From positions 53,926-117,925 of the forward strand of contig JACRPF010000019.1 of the NCBI GenBank assembly GCA_016214035.1: 64,000 nt of DNA, in the 5' to 3' direction. Made by a program: the position numbers and the translations under genes. Below, piece after piece: positions 1 to 8,202 of this stretch (positions are counted from its first letter, which is position 1; the number at the start of each line of letters is the position of its first letter). The notes under the pieces are model-generated. The model searched no databases. It was not told where the DNA came from and saw only the letters and a list, made by a program, of their open reading frames with translations. The stretch comes from Spirochaetota bacterium (lineage in GTDB: Bacteria > Spirochaetota > Brachyspiria > Brachyspirales > JACRPF01).

Positions 1-1149
1 GAGGTGCTGCTCCAGGAAAACGCTTCGCTCAGGAAGGAACACGAAACCGACGCGCAGAAGATACAATGGAAGGAAGCGGATGAGCAGCGTTCGCGCGAGA
101 TGTTCCAGTCGCTCGCGTCGCAGGTATTGCAGGCAAATGCGTCGCAGTTCATGAACCAGTCGAAGGAACAGATAGAGCTTTTCCTCAAGCAGATGCAGGG
201 CGGGCTTACACTCCACCGCTCGGAGATAACCAATATCATACAGCCGCTCAGCAAGGGCATCGGCGAACTCGACAAGCAGGTACGCGAGCTTGAACAGAAA
301 CGCGAAGGCGCGTATCAGGGTATGTCCGAACAGCTTGTGGGATTGTCGCGTGCACAGCATGAACTCCAGGTTGCGGCGTCATCGCTAACGAGCGCGCTCA
401 GGTCGTCCGGTGCGGCGCGCGGAAAGTGGGGCGAGATGCAGCTTCGGCGGCTCGTGGAGATGGCGGGACTTCAGGAGCATGTGGACTTCGAGGAACAGAC
501 CACCGGCGACGACGGCGGACGGCCTGACATGATAATACGCATGCCGCAGGAAGGCATCGTGCCGGTGGACGCGAAAGCGCCCATGGAGGCATTCCTCGAC
601 GCCGTGGGCAAGGACGATGCGTACGCAAAGGGAAAGATCGCCGAGCACGCGCGCGCACTCAGAAGCCATGTGCAGCAGCTTTCGAAGAAATCATACTGGG
701 AACAGTTCAAGGTGGCGCCCCGCTTCGTCATCATGCTCATCCCCTATGACGCGGGGCTCCACGCCGCGTTCGAGGCGGACGGAACGCTCTACGATTACGC
801 GCTTGAGAACCATGTCATCATCGCTTCGCCGGCGACACTCCTCGCGCTCCTCAAAGTGATATCGTACGGCTGGCTGCAGCTGACCCTGTCGAAGAATGCC
901 GAGGAGATATCGCGTCACGGACGGGAGCTCTTCGACCGTGTGGCGCTTTTCATAAAACATTTCGCCTCCGTGGGCGAGAACCTCGACAAGGCGGTTGAGT
1001 TCTACAACAAAGCGGTGGGCTCTTACGAGACGCGCGTGCTCCCCGCCGGAAAGCGGATGAAGGAACTCGACGCGGGCACCGGCGAACTTGCGGCGGTGGA
1101 AAAGATAGATACACGTCCCCGTGCGGTCACCGCCGGCGATGAAAAATAG
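1..1149 (+). CDS. rmuC: RmuC family DNA recombination protein (5' truncated by window)
   Basis: The reading frame is open from the first base, so the true start and probably an N-terminal membrane anchor lie outside the window. The visible 380 or so residues begin with a long charged, Gln/Glu-rich stretch typical of coiled coil (to about residue 130). The RmuC nuclease-like domain follows, with the recognisable stretches GAARGKWGEMQL, a PDMIIRMP segment, VPVDAKAP and VIMLIPYD. RmuC proteins limit recombination at inverted repeats and carry a PD-(D/E)XK-like core; the Asp in PDMI and the D-A-K of VPVDAKAP fit that core. The function is inferred from family membership. The next gene starts inside its 3' end, so the two are probably co-transcribed. 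Confidence 0.9.
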   Translation, partial: EVLLQENASLRKEHETDAQKIQWKEADEQRSREMFQSLASQVLQANASQFMNQSKEQIELFLKQMQGGLTLHRSEITNIIQPLSKGIGELDKQVRELEQKREGAYQGMSEQLVGLSRAQHELQVAASSLTSALRSSGAARGKWGEMQLRRLVEMAGLQEHVDFEEQTTGDDGGRPDMIIRMPQEGIVPVDAKAPMEAFLDAVGKDDAYAKGKIAEHARALRSHVQQLSKKSYWEQFKVAPRFVIMLIPYDAGLHAAFEADGTLYDYALENHVIIASPATLLALLKVISYGWLQLTLSKNAEEISRHGRELFDRVALFIKHFASVGENLDKAVEFYNKAVGSYETRVLPAGKRMKELDAGTGELAAVEKIDTRPRAVTAGDEK

Positions 1150-2128
1150 CCGTATGCCGAAAGAAAAAGCACCGGCCGATACCGCGAATAAGATCATTGT
1201 CGGCGTAAGCGCGTGTCTTCTGGGCGAAAAGGTCCGCTTTGACGGCGGGCACAAGCACGACCGTTATATCACCGATACGCTCGGCAATTATTTCTCATTT
1301 GTGGGCGTCTGCCCCGAAGTGGAAAGCGGCATGAGCATACCGCGCGAGTCCATGCGTCTTGAAGGGAACCCCGCGGAGCCGCGTCTGGTGACCGGAAAAT
1401 CGCGCATTGATAAGACCGATCAGATGCAGTCGTTCTGTCGACGCAGGGTAAAGGAACTTGCCGCTGAAGACCTCTGCGGTTTTATCTTTAAAAAGGATTC
1501 TCCGAGCTCGGGACTGTACCGGGTTAAGGTATATGTGAACGGTTCTCCGTCGGCGGCGGGGAGCGGGCTGTTCGCCGCCGCTTTCGTGAAAGCGTTCCCG
1601 CTGATGCCCGTTGAAGAGGAGGGCCGGCTGAACGACCCCGATATCCGCGAGAACTTCATCGAGCGCGTATTCGGATACCGCCGTTTAAAAAACATGCTGG
1701 AGCGCGGCCCCACGGCAGGCAGGCTGGTAACATTTCATACGGCACATAAACTCCAGATGATGGCTCACAGCAATGTGCTCTATCGCTCCATGGGCGCGCT
1801 GGTGGCGCACGTCAAGGGGAGAAAGCTTGCCGAAGTTTTGTCGGAATATGAGACGATGTATATGCACACACTTGCTCAGCCGGCAACGGTAAAAAAGAAC
1901 ACGAACGTGCTGATGCATATCATGGGATACTTCAAGAAAGTTTTGAGCGCCGGAGAAAAAGCCGAGCTGCTCGATGTCATCGATGACTATCACGCCCGGC
2001 TCGTACCGCTCGTCGTGCCCATGACGCTGCTCAGGCATTACATTCGGAAATTCGACGACCATTATCTTGCCGGACAGACCTATCTTGCACCGCATCCCGC
2101 CGAGCTTATGCTTCGCAATCATGTGTGA
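1139..2128 (+). CDS. DUF523-DUF1722 (YbgA-like) fusion protein
   Basis: This 329-residue protein has two known uncharacterised domains. The N-terminal DUF523 shows VGVSACLLGEKVRFDGGHK and the FVGVCPEVESGM segment, with conserved cysteines. The C-terminal DUF1722 contains YRSMGALVAHVKGR and ends near the APHPAELMLRNHV tail. The same two-domain fusion is widespread; its biochemical role is unknown to me and I do not assign one. The ATG at 1139 overlaps the rmuC stop by 11 bases; ATG 1154 is an alternative, and neither has a clear Shine-Dalgarno box, which suggests translation coupled to rmuC. Longer upstream extension to GTG 1121 is unlikely. Confidence 0.85.
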   Translation: MKNSRMPKEKAPADTANKIIVGVSACLLGEKVRFDGGHKHDRYITDTLGNYFSFVGVCPEVESGMSIPRESMRLEGNPAEPRLVTGKSRIDKTDQMQSFCRRRVKELAAEDLCGFIFKKDSPSSGLYRVKVYVNGSPSAAGSGLFAAAFVKAFPLMPVEEEGRLNDPDIRENFIERVFGYRRLKNMLERGPTAGRLVTFHTAHKLQMMAHSNVLYRSMGALVAHVKGRKLAEVLSEYETMYMHTLAQPATVKKNTNVLMHIMGYFKKVLSAGEKAELLDVIDDYHARLVPLVVPMTLLRHYIRKFDDHYLAGQTYLAPHPAELMLRNHV

Positions 2129-2134
2129 TATAAT
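2106..2134 (+). promoter_or_regulatory. putative promoter for the DUF401-cbiM pair
   Basis: TTATGC, 17 bases, then a perfect TATAAT at 2129-2134. The predicted start near 2141 leaves a short leader with AGGGGA before the ATG at 2164. The -35 box is weak. A very similar arrangement (CTTATGC then TATAAT at 5391) lies before cbiQ. Confidence 0.4.
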
Positions 2135-2163
2135 GAAAAACGCTGCCGCAGGGGATTGGTGAC

Positions 2164-3474
2164 ATGGAACTGCTGACGATGACGCTCGCGCTTCCCGCTA
2201 CCGTGAAGATTGGTACGGTGTTTCTGCTGATACTGGTGTTCAACCGCGTCGGCATTCCGCTCTCGTGGTCTATCGTCATCAACGCGGTTATCCTCGGTAT
2301 CTGGACCGACGGCGCTATTTCCGCAAGTCTCCGCTGGCAGCTGCAGGTCCTTTCCGGCGCCGAATCGATAATGCTTGCGCTTGCCATCGTGCTGCTCCTC
2401 TTCTTCACCGAGTCGCTCAATCAGAGCGGGCGGATGGAACGGACAATTCACTCGCTGAAAGCTACGTTTAAAAACCCGAAACTCCTCTTAGCGGGGCTGC
2501 CCGCACTTGTTGGGCTCCTGCCCATGCCCGGCGGCGCTATTTTTTCTGCGCCGATGGTGGAATCACTTGACGACGGAAAGCTCATGCACGGCACGCTTAA
2601 GACCGCGGTGAACTACTGGTTCCGGCATATCTGGGAATACTGGTGGCCGCTCTATCCGGGCGTCATACTCGCGATGAAATATTCCGGTCTTCCCGTCCCG
2701 TTGTTCATCGCGATACAGGCGCCGCTGACACTTTTTGCCGTAACCGGCGGAACACTGTTCATCCTCAGCCACGTTAAGACACGTAAGGTTACGCTCACGC
2801 GGACACCTGTGTCCGGCGATGCGGCCGCCGCGCTCGTTCCCATCGGCATACTTGTCGCCTGCGCGCTCGCGGGATCATACATACTTCCGCGCTTCAGCAT
2901 CACCGGTTCGCTCGCAAGTCTCTGCGCCATGATATTCGGTCTCGTGCTCTCACTGTCAATCGTGTTCATCTCATCGCCTGCGTCGTTCCCCCGCTCGCTC
3001 GGTATCTTCAAAAAACAGCCGATATGGGATTTCGTCGTGCTCGTCATCGGTGTAACGCTCTTCTCCGCCGCGCTCAAGCGTCCGCTGTCATCCATTGATG
3101 TAACACTCGTGGGTGTCATGCGCGATGAGTTCATACGCTTCGGCATACCGCTCACGGCGGTGATGATAGCCGTGCCGTTCATATCCGGCATGGTGACCGG
3201 CGTGGCGATGGGATTCGTCGGCGCAAGTTTCCCGCTCGTCTTCGCGCTCATCGGCCCCCATCCGGTATTCCGCGACATCGCCGCGCTTACCGTGCTCGCC
3301 TACGGCTCGGGCTACATCGGCATGATGTTGTCGCCGATTCATATCTGCTTTGTGGTCACCAATGAATATTTCAAAAGCAATCTGCTGGCGGCATACCGGT
3401 ATGTGCTTCCGGCTGCCGGCGTCGTTGCACTCGGCGTCGCGGCGTGCACGATACTCTACCGGGGCATATTCTGA
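2164..3474 (+). CDS. DUF401 family integral membrane protein
   Basis: This is a 436-residue, highly hydrophobic protein with about ten to twelve membrane segments throughout its length, a size normal for the DUF401 family. The segment LPALVGLLPMPGGAIFSAPMV and the later SGMVTGVAMGFVGASFPLVF resemble paired re-entrant loops of ion-transporter-superfamily permeases; DUF401 members are thought to be anion permease relatives, but the substrate is unknown. The start is supported by AGGGGA eight bases upstream. Its stop overlaps the cbiM start (TGATG), so it is translationally coupled to the nickel/cobalt transporter subunit. That coupling suggests, but does not prove, a role in metal or counter-ion transport. 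Confidence 0.8.
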   Translation: MELLTMTLALPATVKIGTVFLLILVFNRVGIPLSWSIVINAVILGIWTDGAISASLRWQLQVLSGAESIMLALAIVLLLFFTESLNQSGRMERTIHSLKATFKNPKLLLAGLPALVGLLPMPGGAIFSAPMVESLDDGKLMHGTLKTAVNYWFRHIWEYWWPLYPGVILAMKYSGLPVPLFIAIQAPLTLFAVTGGTLFILSHVKTRKVTLTRTPVSGDAAAALVPIGILVACALAGSYILPRFSITGSLASLCAMIFGLVLSLSIVFISSPASFPRSLGIFKKQPIWDFVVLVIGVTLFSAALKRPLSSIDVTLVGVMRDEFIRFGIPLTAVMIAVPFISGMVTGVAMGFVGASFPLVFALIGPHPVFRDIAALTVLAYGSGYIGMMLSPIHICFVVTNEYFKSNLLAAYRYVLPAAGVVALGVAACTILYRGIF

Positions 3475-4463
3475 TGCATATTCCCGATAATTATCTCAGT
3501 CCGCAGACATGCGCCGTGATGGGCGCAGTGATGGTGCCCGTGTGGACGGTGGCCGTAAAAAAAGTAAAAGAGGAACTCTCGCCGGAAAAGGTGCCTGTCA
3601 TCGGCATCCTCGCTGCGTTCTCGTTCCTCATCATGATGTTCAACATACCGCTTCCCGGCGGCACCACAGGCCATGCCGTCGGCGGCACGCTGGTGGCAAT
3701 CCTTGTGGGGCCATGGTCTGCATGCATCGCCGTTACCGTGGCGCTCCTGATTCAGGCGCTCTTCTTCGGTGACGGCGGCATACTGGCATTCGGCGCGAAT
3801 GCGTTCAACATGGCGTTCGTGCTGCCGTTCGTTGGTTTCTATCTTTTTGTATTGCTGAAAAAAATATTCAAAGGAAATACGGGCGCGTATATGTCGGCCT
3901 TTATCGCGTCATATGCCGGGCTCAATCTTGCGGCGTTCGCAACCGCCGTCGAGTTCGGGATTCAGCCGTTGTTTTTCAAGGATATAGCCGGTCTTCCAAT
4001 GTACTGCCCCTATGCGCTCAACATCTCTATTCCGGCGATGATGATACCGCATCTGCTCGCCGCGGGATTCGTAGAAGCAATCGCCACTGCCGGTGTTTAC
4101 GCCTATATCGCGCACGTTTCTCCCGGCATCATCTATGGCAGGAACGAACCCGTAAAAATTCCGCCGTTATACGCGCTCATACTCATCATGGCCGCGCTCG
4201 CTCCGCTCGGTCTTCTTGCCGCGGGAACGGCCTGGGGCGAATGGGGCGCTGATGAAATAAAGAGACTCACCGGCTATATCCCGCAGGCGATGGGTAAAGG
4301 TTTTTCTTTCAACGCGCTTTTCCCGGACTACACGGTCCCCGGCGTCAAACATGATATCCTCGCGTACATCATCTCGGCGCTGTTCGGAGCCGCAGTGCTG
4401 ATGGTCCTGTTCAAACTGATCGCGGGACTGGTAACGGCGAGAGCGCACCGCGCCAAAAAATAA
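3474..4463 (+). CDS. cbiM: CbiM/NikM substrate-binding subunit of Ni/Co ECF transporter
   Basis: This integral membrane S-component captures Ni2+ or Co2+ for the energy-coupling-factor importer. The N-terminus MHIPDNYLSP is the family hallmark: the free amino group and His2 coordinate the metal, and His67 in PGGTTGHAVGG matches the third ligand known from structurally characterised NikM. Because Met1/His2 must be exposed, the correct start is the ATG at 3474, overlapping the previous stop as TGATG, and not the upstream codon at 3444. The protein has 329 residues and extends past the CbiM core with a C-terminal periplasmic segment plus a last membrane helix resembling a fused CbiN/NikN-like part. 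CbiQ and CbiO follow after one inserted gene. Confidence 0.93.
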   Translation: MHIPDNYLSPQTCAVMGAVMVPVWTVAVKKVKEELSPEKVPVIGILAAFSFLIMMFNIPLPGGTTGHAVGGTLVAILVGPWSACIAVTVALLIQALFFGDGGILAFGANAFNMAFVLPFVGFYLFVLLKKIFKGNTGAYMSAFIASYAGLNLAAFATAVEFGIQPLFFKDIAGLPMYCPYALNISIPAMMIPHLLAAGFVEAIATAGVYAYIAHVSPGIIYGRNEPVKIPPLYALILIMAALAPLGLLAAGTAWGEWGADEIKRLTGYIPQAMGKGFSFNALFPDYTVPGVKHDILAYIISALFGAAVLMVLFKLIAGLVTARAHRAKK

Positions 4464-4570
4464 AGCGTATCGTACCGGTACACGCCGTCTCGTATTCATT
4501 CTGAACGGAACGTATCTGCCGGTGCATGTATCGTCTTGCATCTGTATGCGTCCGTGATTACCTTATAAGG

Positions 4571-5350
4571 ATGAATGAAGAAAAACACAGCGATATTTTC
4601 CCGCCTGATCACCGTCTTAGCAAAGCTCAACGGCGGTCACGGATGTGTTCTCGCGGATATAGTACGGCGGCGTGCTCCATCTTCACGATAATACTGCTGG
4701 TGACAATGCCCGGCCGGCCGTTCGGCTATTCGTTCAACGCGTATAATGAGATGATCGGTGCCGGAAAACTGACGGTGATACCGGCCACATATTTTTCATT
4801 GACGCCGTCATTCGAGGCTTCGGCTGAATTCGTCATCGGTTACGGCATTACCCCCGCGTTCGATCTGTTCGCGGACATCGTCACATTCACCTACGCGCCG
4901 GAATTGCGCTGTTCGCAGGTATGGATCATGCCGCGCTTCGACCTCGGCTGGAATAACATTGCGGCGCTGCAGATAATGTTTGAAAACGAAGTGCCGGGAT
5001 TCAGTGTGTCGATTGCACCGCAATATCATTTCTTTTATGAGAACGATATCGTCTTCATCGAGTTCAATGCGATAGTCACCGTTCCGGTTTCCGCTCCCGC
5101 CGATACCGTCGTCGAGGCGATTGTCGCGCCGGGGTGGAAAGTCAGTAAAAATGCGCTGCACCTGTTCCTGGAACTGGATCCCTCATATACATTCGGCAGC
5201 CGGTTTGAGGTAACGCTCTTGCCCGGCATGTGCATCTGTTTTGCGCGCAACACGCATCAGATCTGCGTCGGCATACCGTTCAGTGATATCACCTCGGGAA
5301 CGCTGAACATGGGTGTGAGCATCTGGTATGCAGGAACGTTCAGGCTGTGA
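4571..5350 (+). CDS. putative outer-membrane beta-barrel protein inserted between cbiM and cbiQ
   Basis: I do not recognise a family. After a hydrophobic, signal-like segment (STAACSIFTIILLVTM) the chain alternates polar and aromatic residues in short beta-strand-like runs, for example YFSLTPSFEASAEFVIGYG and APQYHFFYEN, with many Tyr/Phe, and ends in an aromatic-Arg-Leu tail. This is what a small beta-barrel of about 200 residues looks like. The start is uncertain: ATG 4571 follows AAGG directly; ATG 4526 is longer; ATG 4643 would place the hydrophobic segment at the N-terminus as a normal signal peptide. Its position inside the Ni/Co ECF locus suggests an outer-membrane partner for the importer, but this is inference from context only. 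Confidence 0.5.
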   Translation: MNEEKHSDIFPPDHRLSKAQRRSRMCSRGYSTAACSIFTIILLVTMPGRPFGYSFNAYNEMIGAGKLTVIPATYFSLTPSFEASAEFVIGYGITPAFDLFADIVTFTYAPELRCSQVWIMPRFDLGWNNIAALQIMFENEVPGFSVSIAPQYHFFYENDIVFIEFNAIVTVPVSAPADTVVEAIVAPGWKVSKNALHLFLELDPSYTFGSRFEVTLLPGMCICFARNTHQICVGIPFSDITSGTLNMGVSIWYAGTFRL

Positions 5351-5390
5351 GCCGGCATGCCGCCGAACCTTATGCAGGAAAATCATGTTG

Positions 5391-5396
5391 TATAAT
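5391..5396 (+). promoter_or_regulatory. -10 box upstream of cbiQ
   Basis: Perfect TATAAT, preceded 15 bases upstream by a weak TTATGC. Transcription would start near 5403, giving cbiQ-cbiO a promoter separate from cbiM. Confidence 0.35.
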
Positions 5397-5423
5397 TACA
5401 CGCTTTTGATAAGATGACGGGTT

Positions 5424-6242
5424 ATGAGCGGTAAAAAATATCATCCTGCCGTGCCCGATTGGCTGCTCTGCGATGAGCGCTACCAGCCGCGCAGTGACCA
5501 TGCCGTTTACATCGAAAAGACGATACTCGGCATACTCGGCGTGCTTGCGCGCATGCGTCACAATACGCGGGACACCGTCGGCGTGCTCGGGCGCGTCGAT
5601 CCGGTGATAAAACTCGGCGGCGCCGTTGTAGTGGTGCTGCTGGTGTCGCTTTCACGAAATATACTCTTCGTCACCTGTGTCGCAACTGCGGCTCTGTTCG
5701 CGCTCAGCACCCTGCGCGCGGGAACAATTGCCGCGGTACTCGCGGTGAGCGGCGCTGCGGCGCTGGTAACCGGCATCATCACGGCGCCGGTGATGGTCAT
5801 GGGTAATCACGAAAACGGACTGCTCCTCTGTGCGAAGGTAGGCGTATGCGCGTGCATCGTCAACATGCTCGCATACACCGCCACATGGCACCGGATGACG
5901 GCGGCGCTGAAGATGCTGTTCATATCCGATATTTTCATCCTCATCTTCGATATCGCGATGAAATATATTTTCATCCTTGGCGAGTTCTCGCTTTCGATGC
6001 TCTATGCGCTTAAACTACGCTCCGTGGGAAAGAACGACCGTAAGCATCATTCCGTGTCGCATATGGCGGGCGCGCTTTTTCTGAAATCCAAGGAGATGGC
6101 GGAGGATATGTATGCGGCGATGGTCTGCCGCGGTTTTGACGGCACCTACACCCGCCGCACGCGCATGAAGTTCACGTTCATCGACGGCATCTATTCTGCA
6201 GTGCATCTGGTCATCATCGTTTGTTTCGTGACGTTCCGGTAA
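5424..6242 (+). CDS. cbiQ: CbiQ transmembrane (T) component of ECF transporter
   Basis: A 272-residue integral membrane protein that couples the ATPase CbiO to CbiM. It has an N-terminal cytosolic stretch, then about five membrane segments (for example VVVVLLVSLSRN and IFILIFDIAMKYIFIL). The carboxy-terminal half carries the two short coupling-helix motifs typical of T-components: ALKLRSVGKNDRK and AAMVCRGFDG, where the Arg-Gly pair docks into the ATPase groove. It overlaps the upstream part of the cbiO reading frame and ends 23 bases before the chosen cbiO start. Assigned from overall CbiQ similarity; whether Ni2+ or Co2+ is carried cannot be told from this subunit. Confidence 0.88.
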   Translation: MSGKKYHPAVPDWLLCDERYQPRSDHAVYIEKTILGILGVLARMRHNTRDTVGVLGRVDPVIKLGGAVVVVLLVSLSRNILFVTCVATAALFALSTLRAGTIAAVLAVSGAAALVTGIITAPVMVMGNHENGLLLCAKVGVCACIVNMLAYTATWHRMTAALKMLFISDIFILIFDIAMKYIFILGEFSLSMLYALKLRSVGKNDRKHHSVSHMAGALFLKSKEMAEDMYAAMVCRGFDGTYTRRTRMKFTFIDGIYSAVHLVIIVCFVTFR

Positions 6243-6265
6243 TCGAGATGATAAAAAAGGAAACC

Positions 6266-6997
6266 ATGGGCAGCATTGTTCTTGACAACATACAGTATGC
6301 GTACGGCGAATACCGGGGGCTTGACGGCGTTTCAGCATCGATTAACGCGGGCGCATCTGTTGCCGTCATCGGACCCAACGGGAGCGGAAAGTCTACGCTT
6401 TTGAAGATCATCAACGGACTGCTCGTACCTTCGGGCGGCACGTACACGTTCGACGGCGAACGCATCGACGGACGTTTTCTGAAAGATGCGAAGCGCGCAA
6501 AACGGTTTCACCAGCGCATCGGTTTTGTGTTCCAGAATTCCGACACGCAGCTGTTCTCGCCGACGGTTTACGAGGAGATCGCTTTCGGTCCACGGCAGAT
6601 GGGGCTTTCCGACGACGAGGTGCACAAGCGCGTACTCGACTGCCTGTCGCTCCTTGCCATTGACCGGCTGAAACACCGCGAGCCGCATCACCTGAGCGAG
6701 GGTGAAAAGAAAAAGGTTGCCATCGCCGCGGTGCTTTCGCTCAACCCCGAGGTGCTGGTACTCGACGAGCCGATGGACGGGCTTGACCCGAAAACAAAAG
6801 GCGCCGTGCGCGAGGTGCTCATCACGCTCAACCGCTCCGGCAAGTGCATCATCGGCGCCACGCATGAGTTTGACTATGTGAAAGGCGTTTTCAGCCGTGC
6901 GCTCGTACTTTCCGGCGAACACACGGTGGTGCGTGAGGGTAATTTCGAAACCATAGTACGTAACCGCGCTTTTCTGCGGCGGCATAATATTCTCTGA
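6266..6997 (+). CDS. cbiO: CbiO ATP-binding component of ECF transporter
   Basis: This is a complete ABC ATPase of 243 residues. The Walker A motif GPNGSGKST is at residues 36-44, the Q-loop Gln is at 90 (FVFQNSDTQLFSPTV, the usual ECF sequence), the signature LSEGEKKKVAIA begins at 143, and Walker B VLVLDEPMDGLDP is at about 163-175. The switch His is in ATHEFDYV. It energises metal uptake by CbiM-CbiQ at the inner membrane. The ATG at 6266 has AAGGAA a few bases upstream; ATG 6248 is the alternative. The signature has Glu where many ABC proteins have the first Gly of the GG pair, a variation that need not abolish activity. Confidence 0.92.
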   Translation: MGSIVLDNIQYAYGEYRGLDGVSASINAGASVAVIGPNGSGKSTLLKIINGLLVPSGGTYTFDGERIDGRFLKDAKRAKRFHQRIGFVFQNSDTQLFSPTVYEEIAFGPRQMGLSDDEVHKRVLDCLSLLAIDRLKHREPHHLSEGEKKKVAIAAVLSLNPEVLVLDEPMDGLDPKTKGAVREVLITLNRSGKCIIGATHEFDYVKGVFSRALVLSGEHTVVREGNFETIVRNRAFLRRHNIL

Positions 6998-7018
6998 AAA
7001 AAAAGAGGAATAACGACC

Positions 7019-7411
7019 ATGCTGAAAGAGATTAAAAATGTCACACCGACGGGCAGCGGACGTGTGCGGCAATGGTATACCGACGAATATTTTGATGTGT
7101 ACATCTGGTATGACGACCGTGTCGAAAAAATCATCTACGGCTTTCAATTATGCTACGACACCTACGGCGACGAGCAGTCGCTGACATGGAAAAAGGATTC
7201 CGGGTTCACGCACAGCGTCATCGACAACGGTGATGAGTCGTACTCGATGTCAAAGGCTCAGATAATGATACCGGACGGCATATTCCCCTACCGCAAGGTC
7301 ATCGATGAGTTCCTCAACCGCATCGACATCAATGACAGAGTCAATAAAGACGTTTTGATTTTCGTGTACGATAAAATGCTTGAATATGTGAACGCGCTCG
7401 AGAAAGCGTAG
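7019..7411 (+). CDS. hypothetical protein, 130 residues
   Basis: I do not recognise a family. It is a soluble-looking, acidic and aromatic-rich protein (QWYTDEYFDVYIWYDDR near residues 23-39) with no signal peptide, membrane helix or cysteine cluster. It contains one Cys and several Tyr/Trp. GAGGAA lies about ten bases before the ATG, so it is a genuine translated frame. It follows cbiO by 21 bases on the same strand and is probably co-transcribed with the transporter. A role in metal handling is possible by context, but no His/Cys-rich site is visible. Confidence 0.65.
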   Translation: MLKEIKNVTPTGSGRVRQWYTDEYFDVYIWYDDRVEKIIYGFQLCYDTYGDEQSLTWKKDSGFTHSVIDNGDESYSMSKAQIMIPDGIFPYRKVIDEFLNRIDINDRVNKDVLIFVYDKMLEYVNALEKA

Positions 7412-7431
7412 CGCCGGAACACCGGACGCTA
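7409..7431. terminator. hairpin between convergent genes
   Basis: TAGCGCCGG and CCGGACGCTA pair around an AACA loop, with one bulged A. It covers the stop regions of the two converging genes. No T-tract follows on either side, so it may act as a weak bidirectional terminator or only as a 3' stabiliser. Confidence 0.4.
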
Positions 7432-8121
7432 ATCGGCGACATACCCCCTGATAAGCGCTTTGACCTCCGCCCGTACTCTCGTCCCCGCACAATATTCCCG
7501 GTACATCGACATGATCCCGATGATGCGTTGGTTGCTGTTCATATTCAAAACGGCGGCGTACGGATCCAGAAGTGTTTGCCGTGATTGAACGATATAATTC
7601 AGATGCCATAATGCGTCACCGGTCTGATATGCCGCCTGGTGTGCCGCAAACGCATTGGTCATGCGGGTTTCTATCGCGCTGCATTGCCGATCGTACTCAT
7701 TCGTCATGCCGTTCTGTTTCGCCGCGATGGCCTTCCGGACGTCACCGGCTATGTTGGACATTTTAGCGCTTAGCAGATTATCCGCAAGGATATCCGCAAG
7801 CGCATCGGAATCATTTTTCGGCAATGTGTACACCCGCATATAGTTCATGAAATAACCGAGACGCACTGCCGCTTTCTCCCGGTTCGTCATTCCGGTCATT
7901 GCGCCGCTGAGAAACGTGTATTGGCTGGCCGACTGGTCATCAGAGAAGAGCGCCGATATTTTCCGTATCTCCGGGTCTGATATTTTCGGACGCGCTGAAA
8001 GGATGAAGTACAGGATGCCGACGGCAACTGCGGCGATTATCGCCAGTGCTATCAGCTTCTCGGGGGATACTGCATCGCGGGCAGCGAGCCGGGCGAATAT
8101 GTTCTTTTTTCCGTTTTTCAT
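7429..8121 (-). CDS. single-pass membrane-anchored hypothetical protein
   Basis: 230 residues: a short basic cytosolic N-terminus, one membrane helix (about 23-43, LIALAIIAAVAVGILYFILSA) and a helical extracytoplasmic domain rich in Ala, Asn and Met. I do not recognise the domain. The ATG has no Shine-Dalgarno box but sits nine bases after a -10-like TACAAT, so the mRNA may be leaderless. It is divergent from the GH4 gene and convergent with the small gene at 7019. Confidence 0.65.
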   Translation of the reverse strand: MKNGKKNIFARLAARDAVSPEKLIALAIIAAVAVGILYFILSARPKISDPEIRKISALFSDDQSASQYTFLSGAMTGMTNREKAAVRLGYFMNYMRVYTLPKNDSDALADILADNLLSAKMSNIAGDVRKAIAAKQNGMTNEYDRQCSAIETRMTNAFAAHQAAYQTGDALWHLNYIVQSRQTLLDPYAAVLNMNSNQRIIGIMSMYREYCAGTRVRAEVKALIRGYVAD

Positions 8122-8130
8122 ATATGGTAT

Positions 8131-8158
8131 ATTGTATGCCTATTATCCGGTTTCGCAA
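8131..8158 (-). promoter_or_regulatory. promoter of the 7429-8121 gene, probably leaderless
   Basis: On the minus strand TTGCGA, 16 bases, TACAAT, then nine bases to the ATG at 8121. No ribosome-binding site fits between. Confidence 0.45.
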
Positions 8159-8202
8159 ATGACTTCTGCTCACTGTATGCAATTCCAACTGAGGATACAA
8201 CC

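Noticed and set aside
3444-3473. Upstream start for cbiM
   Set aside because: It would add ten residues in front of Met-His, which must be N-terminal to bind metal; the TGATG overlap supports 3474.
2130-3474. Cobalamin or nickel/cobalt riboswitch before cbiM
   Set aside because: cbiM starts inside the previous gene and only 36 bases precede the DUF401 gene; no room or conserved core for a riboswitch.
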